From positions 1 to 56,902 of the forward strand of contig WGLZ01000016.1 in NCBI GenBank assembly GCA_016471375.1: a stretch of 56,902 bases of DNA, read 5' to 3'. The DNA comes from Cyanobacteria bacterium RI_101. Its GTDB lineage: Bacteria > Cyanobacteriota > Cyanobacteriia > Cyanobacteriales > Microcystaceae. The first letter of the stretch is position 1. Each line of letters opens with the position of its first letter. The position numbers were made by a program, and so were the translations under genes. Below the pieces are notes generated by a model. It saw only the letters and a list, made by a program, of their open reading frames with translations, was not told the DNA's origin and made no database searches. Shown piece after piece: positions 1-7,521 of this stretch.

Positions 1-333
1 AGGACGACGGTAGCGGTCGTAGAGTCGATAGTTGTAGGTAAACAGGCGCTCGGCAAATTCTGTGTCGCTCTGGCTCTGGATTTCCACATGGACATAGACC
101 CACCGCTCCCCAGCTTCGTAGGTATTCACTCGCGCTAGGCAATCCAGACGGCGCTTGCCCAGTTCGCCATCCTGCGCGATTTGCTGGAGTTCCTGCTCTA
201 GGAAAGCATGGGGTTGGCTCCAGTCGATTTGTTGATGGGCGGCGGGGAAGTAAAACGCCATGAACTCGGGAAAGTAGCGGCACAGGGCGTCTTTCCAAGG
301 ACTGTCATAGTCGGCGGTGGGGTAATCGCTCAT
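1..333 (-). CDS. Rpn/YhgA-like PD-(D/E)XK nuclease, N-terminal part (runs off window)
   Basis: The reading frame opens at an ATG at 331-333 and stays open to base 1, giving 111 residues of a protein whose C-terminus lies outside the window. It starts MSDYPTADYDSPWKDAL and continues with EFMAFYFP, IDWSQPHAFL, a D in RRLDCLARV and HVEIQSQSD, then NYRLYDRYRRP. This is the pattern of the cyanobacterial branch of the Rpn/YhgA family (recombination-promoting nuclease, often labelled putative transposase). The D and the E-x-Q strand would be the PD-(D/E)XK metal-binding residues. Members cut DNA and are thought to promote recA-independent recombination; the role of the cyanobacterial copies is not established. 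It lies beside another PD-(D/E)XK gene (Uma2) on the same strand, about 20 bp away. The family call is fairly safe; the function is inference. Confidence 0.75.
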   Translation of the reverse strand, partial: MSDYPTADYDSPWKDALCRYFPEFMAFYFPAAHQQIDWSQPHAFLEQELQQIAQDGELGKRRLDCLARVNTYEAGERWVYVHVEIQSQSDTEFAERLFTYNYRLYDRYRRP

Positions 334-355
334 AGGGGTGAATTTTACCCCATCG

Positions 356-892
356 CTAACGTTGTCGGGTCATGGCAATCACATCATTGACGGTTAAGGT
401 CAAAAGATTGTCCAATGTGGGCGCGTTATCTGAGCCGCAATAGACCAAAGGCAAGCTTTCCCGACGCCAAACCCAAATTTGTTGACGGTAAATATCAATT
501 AACCAAGCCAGTTGAGCGCCGTGGGTTAAGCAGTGCAGGATTTTAGTTTGTAGATTGAGAATATTTTGATCCGGGGAAAGAATTTCGATTAACCAGTCCG
601 GCGCTCCTAGCAACGGCCCGTCTTCATCCGTCAGACGGGCGCTCTTGACCACGGCAATATCGGGAACAGGGGAAAAAGGCGGCACAAGACATCGTAATTC
701 CTGAATGGCTTCATAATCTCGGGTTTCCCCATTAATGGCGTTGACCAAATTCCGTTGCAGACGGGAATGAAACAAAGTGGGCATTGGTTTTTGTTGGGCT
801 TCCCCCTGGATAAATTCCCACGCGGGAGACGCTTCAATCTCCGAACTTTGCAGAAACGCGTCTAAGCCATTAACGAGCAGAGGTGAGGGCAT
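356..892 (-). CDS. Uma2 family endonuclease (DUF820)
   Basis: A protein of 178 residues from the ATG at 890-892 (MPSPLLVNGLDAFL). The frame is open for 53 more codons upstream, but those residues do not look like the family, whose members begin close to this point. Recognisable Uma2 blocks are AWEFIQGEAQQKPMP near the N-terminus, the PDIAVV strand and APDWLIEILSPDQN, which supply the acidic residues of a PD-(D/E)XK nuclease fold. The C-terminal half has the usual AWLIDIYRQQIWVWR strand. Uma2 genes are hugely amplified in cyanobacteria and their biological role is unknown. No clear ribosome binding site precedes either start, so the N-terminus is uncertain. It is divergent from the MFS gene, with 194 bp between them. 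Confidence 0.8.
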   Translation of the reverse strand: MPSPLLVNGLDAFLQSSEIEASPAWEFIQGEAQQKPMPTLFHSRLQRNLVNAINGETRDYEAIQELRCLVPPFSPVPDIAVVKSARLTDEDGPLLGAPDWLIEILSPDQNILNLQTKILHCLTHGAQLAWLIDIYRQQIWVWRRESLPLVYCGSDNAPTLDNLLTLTVNDVIAMTRQR

Positions 893-1086
893 TCGCACTA
901 TTTGGGGACACGCGCTTTTACTAGGGCTAGGATAACGGGTTCCAGAAGGAATCGCCAACTCGTCACAGTCCGCAAATGTACTTTGATAGCTCGTTGGGAC
1001 GTCACAGCGGCGCTGGAAGCGTTGGACGATTGAGCCAAAACTGTAAGACACTATTGGGAGAATTCCCTTGCAGAAACCCTGAAAAC

Positions 1087-2352
1087 ATGACCCCTCGCCC
1101 CGCCCGAAATAGGGCTATTATCGCTTGGATTTTGTACGACATTGGCAGTTCGGGCTATATTTTTCTGATTCCCGGCATCGCCTACGCCATCTTTTTTCGG
1201 GAACAGGTCTGCGGCGGCGGGGCGGACTGCGACGGGCAATGGGGATTATTGGTCTCTCTCACGTTACTGCTCTCCGGGTTACTGGCTCCCCTACTCGGGG
1301 CCATCGCCGATCTGGGGAACCTGCGCCATCGACTCTTTATCGCCATGACCCTACTCTGCGGGCTGGGATGTTTCGCCTTAATGACCGTGCAAGCGGGGGG
1401 AATACTTTGGGGCGTTTTGGCCTTTGCCGCCACCCAAATGGGCTACTTATTGGCCACCAGTTTATACGACGCTTATTTGCCAGAGTTGGGAACCGAAAAA
1501 ACCCTAGGGCGGCTATCGGGCTGGGGCTGGGGATTGGGCTACATCGGGGGGATTATTTGTTATTTCTTGTTTCGGGCGGTACAAAGCGCCGGGCAATTTA
1601 ACGCGGTCACGGAGTCGCGGTCAGCTTTTCTAATTGCCGGAATCTGGGTCTTGGCGCTATGTTTACCCGCCTTACTTTGGTTGCCGCGCCAAACCCCAAG
1701 AACAGATTTGCCCTTAATTCGTCAATCCTATCGGCAAGTGTGGGAAACCTTAAAATCTCTACCCCAACGACCCCACTTGCTCAAATTCTTGATCGGTTTT
1801 TACCTGATTTCCGACGCCATTGTCACTATCAATAATTTTCTGGGCATTTACTTAACCACCCAATTTGGCTTAACTCTGACGGAAATTCTTCAATATGGGG
1901 TGTTATTTAACCTCGTTTCCATTCCCGCCACCATCCTCTTCGGTTTCCTCGGCGATCGTTTTTCCGCTCATCGGCTCTTATACGGCTTATTATCGCTCTG
2001 GGGATTAGCCATTGGGATTATGACCTTCAGCGCCGATCCCGCCACCCCTTTCGTTTTAGCGGTCTTATTAGGACTGATTTTCGGCTCCACCCAAGCGTTT
2101 TGTCGAGGTTGGTTCGCTCGTCTTGTTCAGGAGAATCAGGCCGCTGAACTATTTGGCTTTAACGCTTTGGCGGGACGATTGGCGGCCATTGTCGGCCCTC
2201 TGTTGTTTGGCGGCGTCAGCAGTTTAACCGGCGATCAACGCTTAGCTATGGCGTCGTTGGCGTTGTTTTTAGGAATCGGCGCTATCTTCTTACGCCAAGT
2301 TCCCAGTTCTAATCTAGCTCAAGTTTTCGATAGTAAAGAAGTTGATTTCTAA
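1087..2352 (+). CDS. MFS transporter, UMF1 family (Atg22-like)
   Basis: A protein of 421 residues with about 12 predicted membrane helices. The start MTPRPARNRAIIAWILYD is preferred over an upstream in-frame codon at 976, because the family begins with exactly this first helix (AIIAWILYDIGSSGY). Family blocks include LAPLLGAIADLGNLRHR after helix 3, LYDAYLPEL, the glycine-rich SGWGWGLGYIGG and FGFLGDRFSAHR in the second half. It belongs to the UMF1 group of the major facilitator superfamily, related to the yeast vacuolar amino acid exporter Atg22. The substrate of the bacterial members is not known. The protein lies in the cytoplasmic membrane. The gene stands alone, divergent from the Uma2 gene, and no regulator is visible next to it. 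Confidence 0.85.
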   Translation: MTPRPARNRAIIAWILYDIGSSGYIFLIPGIAYAIFFREQVCGGGADCDGQWGLLVSLTLLLSGLLAPLLGAIADLGNLRHRLFIAMTLLCGLGCFALMTVQAGGILWGVLAFAATQMGYLLATSLYDAYLPELGTEKTLGRLSGWGWGLGYIGGIICYFLFRAVQSAGQFNAVTESRSAFLIAGIWVLALCLPALLWLPRQTPRTDLPLIRQSYRQVWETLKSLPQRPHLLKFLIGFYLISDAIVTINNFLGIYLTTQFGLTLTEILQYGVLFNLVSIPATILFGFLGDRFSAHRLLYGLLSLWGLAIGIMTFSADPATPFVLAVLLGLIFGSTQAFCRGWFARLVQENQAAELFGFNALAGRLAAIVGPLLFGGVSSLTGDQRLAMASLALFLGIGAIFLRQVPSSNLAQVFDSKEVDF

Positions 2353-2465
2353 ATAGTCTCTTGGATCTTGCGATCCCTAAATTGAAACTCATGAACGTAG
2401 CGCTCTCTATAAGCTTCATCACTCTGCTGAGCTATTTTATCAATGACTCTAAAATCCTGACGCTA
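2349..2465 (-). pseudogene. Possible C-terminal coding relic in the MFS-pdxH gap
   Basis: The 397-bp gap between the MFS gene and pdxH holds no convincing gene. On the minus strand a 37-codon open stretch reads RQDFRVIDKIAQQSDEAYRE and ends KIQETI followed by a stop that overlaps the MFS stop. Its composition looks protein-like, but it is preceded by an in-frame stop and has no start. A plus-strand frame at 2361-2651 (96 codons) lacks a ribosome binding site and resembles nothing I know. Most likely this is the decayed end of a lost gene; chance is possible. Confidence 0.25.
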
Positions 2466-2749
2466 AGCGCTACAGATGGATGGCAAACGGAGCTGAGGCT
2501 GAATTTTGAGACTGCCAGGGGTTCAAGCATGATAAGTAACCCAAGAAAGAGGGAAAATCAATCCAAGCCATATCTAGCCAAATTCCCGAAAGCGTTGCCT
2601 AGACAGGCTTTTCAAACACCCAAGATTCCTGTGGCAACGCGTGAAATGTAGGCGATGAAAGAGTTTCAGCCATTTCGGGGGTCAAGGGCGCTTATTGGCT
2701 CCGCCTTCCTTTAAACTAGGGGAAAACCCTCTCTCGACCGCCTTCAATC

Positions 2750-3394
2750 ATGCCCGTTTCCCTCGCCGATCTCCGTTTAAACTACACCCAGGGGGGACTC
2801 CTCGAAACGGACGCGGCCGATCATCCCTTTGACCAATTTCGGCTTTGGCTAGAGCAGGCCGTCAGCGCCGAGTTGCCGGAACCCAACGCCATGACCTTGG
2901 CCACCGTAACGGAGGAGGGTAAACCCATGGCCCGAATGGTTCTGCTCAAAGGTTTAGACGAGAGGGGCTTTGTCTTTTTCACCAACTACCGGAGCCAAAA
3001 AAGTCGCCAGTTAACCGCTTTCCCCTGGGCCTCCCTCGTCTTTTGGTGGGCGGCGCTGGAGCGCCAAGTCCGGGTGGAAGGCTCCGTGGAAAAGGTCGGC
3101 GCCGCCGAGTCCGACGCCTATTTCCAGAGCCGTCCCCGCAGTTCCCAACTGGGCGCCTGGGCCTCGCCCCAAAGCGAGACCATCCTCGACCGCTCCGTCC
3201 TCGAAGACCGTCTGCGGGAGGCGGAACAACGCTGGGGCGACGGCCCCATTCCCCGCCCCTCCCACTGGGGCGGCTGGCGGGTGGTTCCCCGACAACTGGA
3301 ATTTTGGCAGGGGCGTCCCCGTCGTCTCCACGACCGTATTGTTTACATCATGGACGACGACGGCGCTTGGACGAAGTCCCGTCTGGCGCCCTAA
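2750..3394 (+). CDS. pdxH: Pyridoxamine/pyridoxine 5'-phosphate oxidase
   Basis: PdxH is an FMN-dependent cytoplasmic enzyme that oxidises pyridoxine or pyridoxamine 5'-phosphate to pyridoxal 5'-phosphate, the last step of B6 salvage. The 214 residues match the usual length of about 215. Visible family blocks are the N-terminal FDQFRLWLEQA, NAMTLATVTEEGKP, the FMN-binding stretch RMVLLKGLDERGFVFFTNY, SRQLTAFPWASLVFWW, SRPRSSQLGAWASPQS, and the C-terminal EFWQGRPRRLHDR with the conserved terminal SRLAP. All expected blocks are intact. A rhodanese-domain gene follows 45 bp downstream on the same strand, so the two may be co-transcribed. Confidence 0.95.
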   Translation: MPVSLADLRLNYTQGGLLETDAADHPFDQFRLWLEQAVSAELPEPNAMTLATVTEEGKPMARMVLLKGLDERGFVFFTNYRSQKSRQLTAFPWASLVFWWAALERQVRVEGSVEKVGAAESDAYFQSRPRSSQLGAWASPQSETILDRSVLEDRLREAEQRWGDGPIPRPSHWGGWRVVPRQLEFWQGRPRRLHDRIVYIMDDDGAWTKSRLAP

Positions 3395-3439
3395 CGAGCC
3401 TAGCGACTGATTCTCACCAAAACTCTATTCTCAATCCCC

Positions 3440-3787
3440 ATGAGCGCCGCCCCGGAAATCACCGTTCAGGAATTAGCCCAGAAACTAGCCCTGCTTGACG
3501 CTAACCCTTCCGTCCAATTGATCGACGTCCGGGAGCCGGAAGAAGCGGCGCTGGCCCACATTGAAGGATTTGATATTCTGCCCCTGAGCCAGTTTCCCCT
3601 CTGGTCGGAGACCATTTTCCAACGTTACGATCCCGAGGCGGAAACCCTGGTGCTCTGTCACCACGGCGTCCGCTCCCAGCAGATGTGCCAATGGTTGCGG
3701 CAAATCGGTTTTAAACAGGTCAGCAATATTCGCGGGGGCATCGACGCCTACTCCCGCCTAGTGGACGCCAATATTCCTCAGTATTAG
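3440..3787 (+). CDS. Single-domain rhodanese-like protein
   Basis: A 115-residue protein made of one rhodanese domain. It shows the entry motif LIDVREPEE, an acidic AHIEGFDILPLSQFP segment, and an active-site loop LCHHGVRSQQM in which the cysteine is the persulfide-carrying residue. It ends NIRGGIDAYSRLVDANIPQY, typical of the cyanobacterial short rhodaneses. The protein could move sulfane sulfur to an unidentified acceptor. Its substrate cannot be read from the sequence, because the CHHGVRS loop is common to many small rhodaneses. It lies 45 bp behind pdxH and converges with ccaA, with 19 bp between the stops. Confidence 0.88.
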   Translation: MSAAPEITVQELAQKLALLDANPSVQLIDVREPEEAALAHIEGFDILPLSQFPLWSETIFQRYDPEAETLVLCHHGVRSQQMCQWLRQIGFKQVSNIRGGIDAYSRLVDANIPQY

Positions 3788-3806
3788 AGAGGCGAACCTT
3801 TTCTCC

Positions 3807-4628
3807 CTAGCGCCGGGAACCGCGATAAATGCGCTCCGCCTGTTGAGGGGCTAAATGGCCGAGACCGTTCACCGGCGCCGCCGCGGGTTGAGGCTGTGTT
3901 TCCCGCGCCTGTTGTTTAGCGCCGCGCTCCGAGCCGATTTTAAAGGGCTGGTAATTCTCAAAGGGACAACTGGGATGGAGAGTGTACTCCGGCTCCGGCG
4001 CAGGTAGGCGGCTTTGGGGGGGGACAAAATCATGAACGACGCCGTCATAGGCCAGGACTTCCCCGCTTTCAATGCGATAAATCCAGCCGTGGAGCGCCAG
4101 ACTCCCCTGATGGAGACGGGAGTGGATCACGGGATAGGTTTGCAGATTTTCCAACTGGGTCAGGACATTCTCCGCCACCGTCATTTCGATTAAATCTTCC
4201 CCTTCCAAATGCCCATAGTTATCCACAACCAAGCGCCGGGTCGCTTCGGCATGTTTGAGCCAGTCGTAAACCAGGGGTAATTTTTCTTGAAGGGAGTTGA
4301 GCTTCAGCAGACCCTTCATCGCGCCGCAGTGGGAATGACCGCAGACAATCACCTGCTCGATGCCCAGCGCCGTCAGGGCGTATTCCATGGCCGCGCCTTC
4401 GCCCCCGTTGGCGGCGCCGTAGGGGGGAATGATATTGCCGGCGTTGCGGATGACGAAGAGGTCTCCCACCTGGGCCTGGGTGATCAAATTGGGATCAATG
4501 CGGGAATCGGAGCAGGTAATGAAGAGAATGCGGGGATGCTGACCGTGGGAAAGTTGTTCAAACAGGTCGCGATGGGCGGAAAAATAACCCGACTGGAACT
4601 GCTGTAACCCCTCGATTAATTGTTTCAT
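3807..4628 (-). CDS. ccaA: Carboxysomal beta-carbonic anhydrase CcaA (IcfA)
   Basis: A beta-class carbonic anhydrase that interconverts bicarbonate and CO2 beside Rubisco inside the carboxysome. The 273 residues match Synechocystis CcaA in length and almost residue for residue in the core as I recall that protein. Zinc ligands are C39 (FITCSDSR, with the D41-R43 dyad), H98 and C101 (VCGHSHCGAMKG). The plant-like active-site blocks RNAGNIIPPYG and GGEGAAMEYAL are complete. The C-terminus carries the extension that separates carboxysomal CcaA from other beta-CAs. Its last segment, LAPQQAERIYRGSR, is the part linked in the literature to binding CcmM. No ccm genes are in the window, so the gene sits apart from the main carboxysome cluster, as is usual for ccaA. 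Confidence 0.95.
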   Translation of the reverse strand: MKQLIEGLQQFQSGYFSAHRDLFEQLSHGQHPRILFITCSDSRIDPNLITQAQVGDLFVIRNAGNIIPPYGAANGGEGAAMEYALTALGIEQVIVCGHSHCGAMKGLLKLNSLQEKLPLVYDWLKHAEATRRLVVDNYGHLEGEDLIEMTVAENVLTQLENLQTYPVIHSRLHQGSLALHGWIYRIESGEVLAYDGVVHDFVPPQSRLPAPEPEYTLHPSCPFENYQPFKIGSERGAKQQARETQPQPAAAPVNGLGHLAPQQAERIYRGSRR

Positions 4629-4738
4629 GGCAAAAGCGGCGCTGGCTGGCTAACCCCTAATCCTAGCGCTATTCCCAAAGTTAAAAAATTAAAAAGACTT
4701 CAAGGGGGTGAATTCGCCGGAGGACTCGGACTGGAGCC

Positions 4739-5098
4739 TTAGGGTTGGTTGATCTCCACCGCCTTCACTTCAATGGCGCCGGGGGGAGCGACCCGTTCAA
4801 ACCCCCGCTCCGTCCCCGCCAAAGCATCGCCGCAACTGGGACAAACCGTTTCCTGCCCCCGCAGTCCCGATAACTCGTAGCCGCAGACCGGACAAGGCGC
4901 CGCCAGTAGATTGCGCCCCACCCACCAGCGCAGGAGAAAAACCAGAAGGACCGGCGCTAGGGACAGGAACAAGAAAAACAATAAAATGCCATTGACCACC
5001 CAGCCCAGCCCAACGGCGCCCAGCAGTAACGCTAGCCCCAGCAGAATCAAGCCACAGCCTAAACCGGAGTTATTCGGGGCGATAAAGCGAGGGGGCAC
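4739..5098 (-). CDS. Small membrane protein with C-terminal zinc ribbon
   Basis: A 119-residue protein of unknown function. Two hydrophobic helices span roughly residues 12-34 and 38-60. A soluble tail follows with CPVCGYELSGLRG and CPSCGDAL, two CPxCG knuckles that would bind one zinc ion. The topology suggests an inner- or thylakoid-membrane protein whose ribbon is in the cytoplasm. It lies between dapB and ccaA on the same strand but with gaps of 77 and 110 bp, so no operon can be claimed. I recognise the general type (conserved cyanobacterial hypothetical) but no named family. Confidence 0.7.
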   Translation of the reverse strand: MPPRFIAPNNSGLGCGLILLGLALLLGAVGLGWVVNGILLFFLFLSLAPVLLVFLLRWWVGRNLLAAPCPVCGYELSGLRGQETVCPSCGDALAGTERGFERVAPPGAIEVKAVEINQP

Positions 5099-5175
5099 AG
5101 GTTTTCTCCTAGGTGGGGATCAGCTTATTTTCCATGCTAATCCATTTTTGAAACGACCTCCGGCGCCCTCCCTCT

Positions 5176-6003
5176 CTAGAGTAATTTTTCGAGACCGTAA
5201 ACGAGGGAGCGCAACTGCGTCACCCGGCGAATCCCCAGTAGGACTCCCGGCATATAACAGGCCCGGTCCGTCGCGTCGTGGCGGAGGGTATAGACCTGCC
5301 CCGGAGCGCCGAAGAGAACTTCTTGATGGGCTAGTAATCCCGGTAAACGGACGCTATGGACGGGGATATTTTCCGGGGCCGACCCGCCTCGCGCCCCCGG
5401 AAGCGTCTCCGTTTCTTTGACCTGGGGGGGATTGTAGGTTTTCCCTAGCTCCGCCAACATCTCCGCGGTTTTCAGCGCCGTGCCGCTGGGCGCGTCGGCT
5501 TTTTGGTTGTGGTGCAGTTCGATGATTTCCACATGGTCAAAGTAGCGGGCCGCTTGGATGGCGGCCTGTTGGAGCAACAAAACGCCAATGGCGAAATTGG
5601 GGGCGATCAAGCAACCCACGCTGGCTTTTTCGGCAAACTCGGCCAGTTCCCCGATTTGCTTGGGAGTTAGCCCCGTTGTTCCGACCACGGGACGGACGCC
5701 GTAGGCGATGGCGGAGCGGGTATTCTCATAGACGCTGTCAGGATGGGTAAAATCCACCATCACGCCTTGAAGCGGCGCTTGGGTCGCTAGGACTAAAACG
5801 CTTTGGAGGTCGTTCAAGATGGGCGCTTCCACCGGCCCGATCCCCGCGACTTCCCCCGCGTCTAAACCCTGCAACGAGGGATTGCGATCCACCGCGCCGA
5901 CGAGAACCATGTCCTCCGCCTGACTGACGGCTTTAATCGCTTCCCGGCCCATTTTGCCGGCGGCGCCGTTAACGACGACGGGAATTTTTTCAGCTTCGTT
6001 CAT
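5176..6003 (-). CDS. dapB: 4-hydroxy-tetrahydrodipicolinate reductase
   Basis: DapB reduces 4-hydroxy-tetrahydrodipicolinate with NAD(P)H in the diaminopimelate/lysine pathway, which feeds peptidoglycan and protein synthesis. The 275 residues are the normal length. The N-terminal nucleotide-binding loop reads [13 protein letters not shown]. The central blocks are [20 protein letters not shown] and [16 protein letters not shown]. The catalytic segment is [15 protein letters not shown], with the paired histidines and the lysine of the family. The C-terminal block [17 protein letters not shown] is also intact. It starts at an ATG at 6001-6003 and is divergent from clpS, with 197 bp between the starts; that gap holds no obvious operator. 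Confidence 0.95.
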   Translation of the reverse strand: MNEAEKIPVVVNGAAGKMGREAIKAVSQAEDMVLVGAVDRNPSLQGLDAGEVAGIGPVEAPILNDLQSVLVLATQAPLQGVMVDFTHPDSVYENTRSAIAYGVRPVVGTTGLTPKQIGELAEFAEKASVGCLIAPNFAIGVLLLQQAAIQAARYFDHVEIIELHHNQKADAPSGTALKTAEMLAELGKTYNPPQVKETETLPGARGGSAPENIPVHSVRLPGLLAHQEVLFGAPGQVYTLRHDATDRACYMPGVLLGIRRVTQLRSLVYGLEKLL

Positions 6004-6200
6004 ACGTTCATAAAATCTGTCGGGTGTTGGCCCCCCGGAACCCTAGGGCGCTGTCCGAGAGTCTTGAATCTTAGATAAAGTATTATGGCGTCTTCAGCGC
6101 CGCCTGGGTTTCTCCCCAGAGGAGAGAGCCGCGCGATATACTCCTGAATAACTAGGCTTTTTAAGACCCTAGAGGGTTCGGGAACCCTCGACGCTAACCT

Positions 6201-6524
6201 ATGGTTAACCTGATTCAAAATTCCTGGACGGTAGCCACCGCGACAATAACGACTCCAGAGCGCCGAACCGTCCAGAGTCGCCAGCCCTATCCCAACTTTA
6301 AGGTCATTGTCCTCAACGACGACCACAACACTTTTCAGCACGTGGCGGACTGTTTACTCAAACACATCCCCGGCATGACTGCGGATTTGGCTTGGGAACT
6401 GACCAACCAAGTCCATTTTGACGGCCAAGCCATCGTCTGGACGGGCCCCTTGGAACAAGCGGAACTCTACCACCAACAACTCCGCCGGGAAGGGCTGACG
6501 ATGGCGCCCCTAGAGGCCGCCTAG
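6201..6524 (+). CDS. clpS: ATP-dependent Clp protease adaptor ClpS (second cyanobacterial type)
   Basis: ClpS binds the N-domain of the Clp unfoldase and hands over N-end-rule substrates. The 107 residues contain the ClpS core: FKVIVLNDDHNTFQHV, with the substrate-pocket NDD and a Phe after NT, then the helix CLLKHIPGMTADLAWELTNQ and the strand QAIVWTGPLEQAELYHQQL. The ending GLTMAPLEAA is the form I associate with cyanobacterial ClpS2 rather than ClpS1, whose core is HNDDYNTMEYV; the paralogue assignment rests on memory. The gene overlaps nothing and is followed after 4 bp by the DUF2103 gene, so the two are almost certainly one transcript. Confidence 0.9.
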   Translation: MVNLIQNSWTVATATITTPERRTVQSRQPYPNFKVIVLNDDHNTFQHVADCLLKHIPGMTADLAWELTNQVHFDGQAIVWTGPLEQAELYHQQLRREGLTMAPLEAA

Positions 6525-6528
6525 GGTT

Positions 6529-6813
6529 ATGGGAGAAAAGGAGCGGGGACGCCTGGTTTGGAATCACTCCACCCACTTGGACGGTCTGATTCCCCGTCTG
6601 GAAAAACTGATTACCCGGCCTGGCGTGGGCACCGTCACCCCCGGCGTCCTCAGCCGTACCCGGAGCCATATCCCTCGCCTTCAGTTTCGCATCTCCGTTC
6701 CCATCCGGGGCGGCTTTAAAGTCATCGCCCGTCAGGGTAAAAGCGCCCAGGAAATTTTCATTCTCACGGCGTTGAGTCAAGAAGAATTAACCGCGTATTT
6801 GGACAACCTTTAA
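6529..6813 (+). CDS. DUF2103 family protein (predicted metal-binding)
   Basis: A 94-residue protein opening with RGRLVWNHSTHLDGLIPRLE, followed by GVGTVTPGVLSRTRSH and a basic strand pair RLQFRISVPIRGGFKVIARQG. This matches the DUF2103 family (PF09876) as I recall it; members are small proteins of unknown function, suggested to bind metal through the conserved histidines. The start lies 4 bp after the clpS stop, implying translational coupling. That makes some link with Clp proteolysis conceivable but unproven. Its stop overlaps the stop of the convergent Cys-cluster gene by four bases. Confidence 0.75.
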   Translation: MGEKERGRLVWNHSTHLDGLIPRLEKLITRPGVGTVTPGVLSRTRSHIPRLQFRISVPIRGGFKVIARQGKSAQEIFILTALSQEELTAYLDNL

Positions 6814-7169
6814 CCAGGCTTTCCCGCCACCGCTTCGTTATACCGGGCCAACTCGGCGCTATCGGCGCCGTAAACCCCCGCGATTTGCTCTTGGCAACAG
6901 GCGATGGCGAAGTCCTCAAATTCCTCGGCGCCGACGCCGAACATCTCCTCAAAGGTTTCCGGCAGAACCCGGCAAAAGCGGGGACGCCGGTCGTAGATTT
7001 GACACTGACGGCGCTCCGGGTCGTAGTGGACGCACCAGCCGTCCGGCCCCACCAGGGAAAGGTACTGGGCCAGCGCCTCCGGCGTCAGATAACTCTCCAA
7101 CTCCGGGCGCTCCCGGGGATCCAGATGACAACAGGCGCCGCAGTGGTTGACGCACAGCCAAGTTTTCAT
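6810..7169 (-). CDS. YkgJ family cysteine-cluster protein
   Basis: A 119-residue protein with the Cys pattern of the YkgJ/UPF0153 family. It has CVNHCGACCHLDP at the N-terminus, WCVHYDPERRQCQIYDRRPRF followed by C in the middle, and IACCQEQI near the end. These cysteines are thought to bind zinc or an iron-sulfur cluster; no reaction is known for the family. The sequence RPRFCRVLPETFEEMFG is typical of the cyanobacterial members. The start ATG at 7167-7169 is the only one that keeps the first cysteine pair. It converges on the DUF2103 gene with a four-base overlap. Confidence 0.85.
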   Translation of the reverse strand: MKTWLCVNHCGACCHLDPRERPELESYLTPEALAQYLSLVGPDGWCVHYDPERRQCQIYDRRPRFCRVLPETFEEMFGVGAEEFEDFAIACCQEQIAGVYGADSAELARYNEAVAGKPG

Positions 7170-7352
7170 GGTTGATTTTCCTAGCTTTCTTTTATCAAGG
7201 CCCCGCAGACTGAGCGTAGCCGAAGCCGGCCTTTAACAAAACTTTATCCTTTTTCGAGAAGGCGCGGTCAAAGAGCGAAACCTTCCCCGCTATTATAGAC
7301 AATGGTTTTCATCAGTCCTTGACCCTTTGTTTGTTTGTCTCTAGGAGCTCCC

Positions 7353-7472
7353 ATGGATTTAATCGCCGCCCTTAACTTAGAACCCATTTTTCAACTGACC
7401 TTTATTTCTCTGATTATGATCGCCGGCCCCGTGGTGGTTTTCGTGCTGGCCTTTCGGGGCGGAGACCTTTAA
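7353..7472 (+). CDS. psb30: Photosystem II protein Psb30 (Ycf12)
   Basis: A 39-residue single-span thylakoid protein starting [20 protein letters not shown] and ending [11 protein letters not shown]. The hydrophobic stretch with IAGPVVVF and the closing AFRGGDL are the signature of Psb30/Ycf12, a low-mass subunit at the edge of the photosystem II core near cytochrome b559, present in cyanobacteria and many plastids. A strong AGGAG ribosome site stands five bases before the ATG. A TATTAT hexamer at 7291-7296 could be a -10 box, with no good -35. The gene is monocistronic, converging on the giant repeat protein with 49 bp between stops. Confidence 0.9.
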   Translation: MDLIAALNLEPIFQLTFISLIMIAGPVVVFVLAFRGGDL

Positions 7473-7521
7473 GCCAAAACCGCGCCGGGGGAGCGTCCCT
7501 TGACCTCCCCCGACGAACCCC

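Noticed and set aside
893-1051. 53-residue N-terminal extension of the first Uma2 protein
   Set aside because: No similarity to Uma2 and it lies in the divergent promoter region of the transporter.
976-1086. Longer N-terminus for the MFS transporter
   Set aside because: The added 37 residues are not hydrophobic or family-like and would overlap the Uma2 upstream frame; the family starts at 1087.
2361-2651. 96-codon frame between the MFS gene and pdxH
   Set aside because: No ribosome site and no recognisable protein features; kept only as part of the gap description.
3011-3498. Long frames antisense or shifted across pdxH
   Set aside because: Shadows produced by high GC and codon bias; pdxH in the true frame is unambiguous.
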